A stretch of DNA of 64,000 nt from the NCBI GenBank assembly GCA_963835375.1, contig CAWIGB010000037.1:62001-126000 (forward strand), given 5' to 3'. Below are positions 63,719 through 64,000 of the stretch, in pieces. A program made the position numbers and the translations under genes. This DNA comes from Salinisphaera sp963835375. Lineage in GTDB: Bacteria; Pseudomonadota; Gammaproteobacteria; Nevskiales; Salinisphaeraceae. The first letter of the stretch is position 1. Each line of letters starts with the position of its first letter. The notes beneath the pieces were generated by a model that searched no databases, was not told the DNA's origin, and saw only the letters and a program-made list of their open reading frames with translations.

Positions 63719-64000
63719 CTATTCGAAATGCTCGCGCCAGCGCTGGACGGCGACCTGCTCCTTGACCAGTTCGAGTACCTCGATGGTGACGTCGCGGATC
63801 TCCGAGGACGCCGCACCGACGTCCTGGGCCAACAGCCGCTCGATGGCCGCCTCGACGATGTTGCCGACCAGGGCGTCGAATTCCTCCGAGGACAGCCCCT
63901 CCACGGCCTCATCGAGCACCTGATTGACGGTGTCTCGGATCGCATCGTCGATCGACTCCGAGACATAGCCGCCCAGCATCGGCACGCGTTCAAGATTCTT
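63719..64000 (-). CDS. Hypothetical protein, start beyond window
   Basis: The C-terminal 93 residues of an acidic helical protein (DDAIRDTVNQVLDEAVEGLSS and so on). The frame is open to the window edge and the visible ATG at 63985 is inside it, so the start probably lies outside. No family recognised. The downstream DUF302 gene is on the same strand, 47 bases away. Confidence 0.6.
   Translation of the reverse strand, partial: KNLERVPMLGGYVSESIDDAIRDTVNQVLDEAVEGLSSEEFDALVGNIVEAAIERLLAQDVGAASSEIRDVTIEVLELVKEQVAVQRWREHFE

Noticed and set aside
1..64000. tRNA, rRNA or CRISPR array
   Set aside because: No T-loop-like GGTTCRAATCC cloverleaf, rRNA core sequence or regularly spaced direct repeat was seen; the only short tandem array codes for the Met pentapeptides.

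Overview
The window is high-GC, densely coded DNA from a proteobacterial chromosome. Storage-lipid synthesis (a wax ester/diacylglycerol acyltransferase), a TRAP transporter, an MprF-type lipid protein, an RluE-type enzyme, a PEP-CTERM protein and a CTGT-N8-ACAG LexA box all fit a marine or halophilic gammaproteobacterium, perhaps Salinisphaera-like. That placement is inference. I see no rRNA, tRNA, CRISPR array or phage module. The only complete insertion sequence is one IS481-family copy.

Layout. 1-1240: a TetR regulator and a frameshifted MFS transporter with a palindromic operator. 1640-1915: a 270-bp palindromic MITE-like repeat. 1940-5075: a DeoR regulator, a rhamnulokinase-like kinase and a class II aldolase (deoxy-sugar catabolism), with the kinase and aldolase divergent around a perfect inverted repeat. 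5117-6227: an SOS-controlled PA0069-type radical SAM protein. 6220-18360: small enzymes (hydrolase, GNATs, macro domain, oligopeptidase B, MOSC), a decayed DUF4258-like/DUF2283 pair, a PEP-CTERM protein behind a sigma-54-type promoter, a diguanylate cyclase remnant and a chemoreceptor. 18845-22874: a DctPQM TRAP transporter plus a D-2-hydroxyacid dehydrogenase. 23015-32390: a beta-CASP metallohydrolase, an acyltransferase, an SDR, an APC permease, an aldo/keto reductase remnant, a LysE exporter, a SYLF protein and a Kef-type antiporter. 32860-33892: the IS481-family element, inserted at the stop codon of a UspA gene. 33894-45466: two UspA genes around a PNPOx-like gene, then MprF, Mut7-C, RluE, a phosphodiesterase, an orphan ParA, a broken haloalkane dehalogenase, small lipoproteins and a PhyH-DUF4174-DUF2237 cluster. 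45541-47273: WS/DGAT and an HNH protein. 47424-55700: a glycerol-type ABC transporter operon with a DeoR regulator and a glycerophosphodiesterase. 55862-64000: IclR, three thioesterases in a row, a LON-domain protein, an L,D-transpeptidase, a PQQ-type propeller protein, a tandem-DUF302 lipoprotein and a partial gene at the edge.

Two patterns run through the whole window. First, about a dozen genes are interrupted by small frameshifts although both halves keep family motifs and catalytic residues; one kinase has three. This points either to indel errors in the sequence or to real gene decay, and needs read-level checking before any of these genes is called dead. Second, a repeat family with ends resembling TAGGGCCTGTTGCCGTTTCG occurs at least four times (1643, 7220, 39871, 45469), always tight against gene ends.

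No wholly new multi-gene system is evident. The most notable items are the MITE family, the SOS-box radical SAM gene, the sigma-54-type promoter before the PEP-CTERM gene, the IS whose transposase borrows a stop codon from its target, the asymmetric glycerol-transporter ATPases, and the ten-unit methionine-ending pentapeptide lipoprotein.
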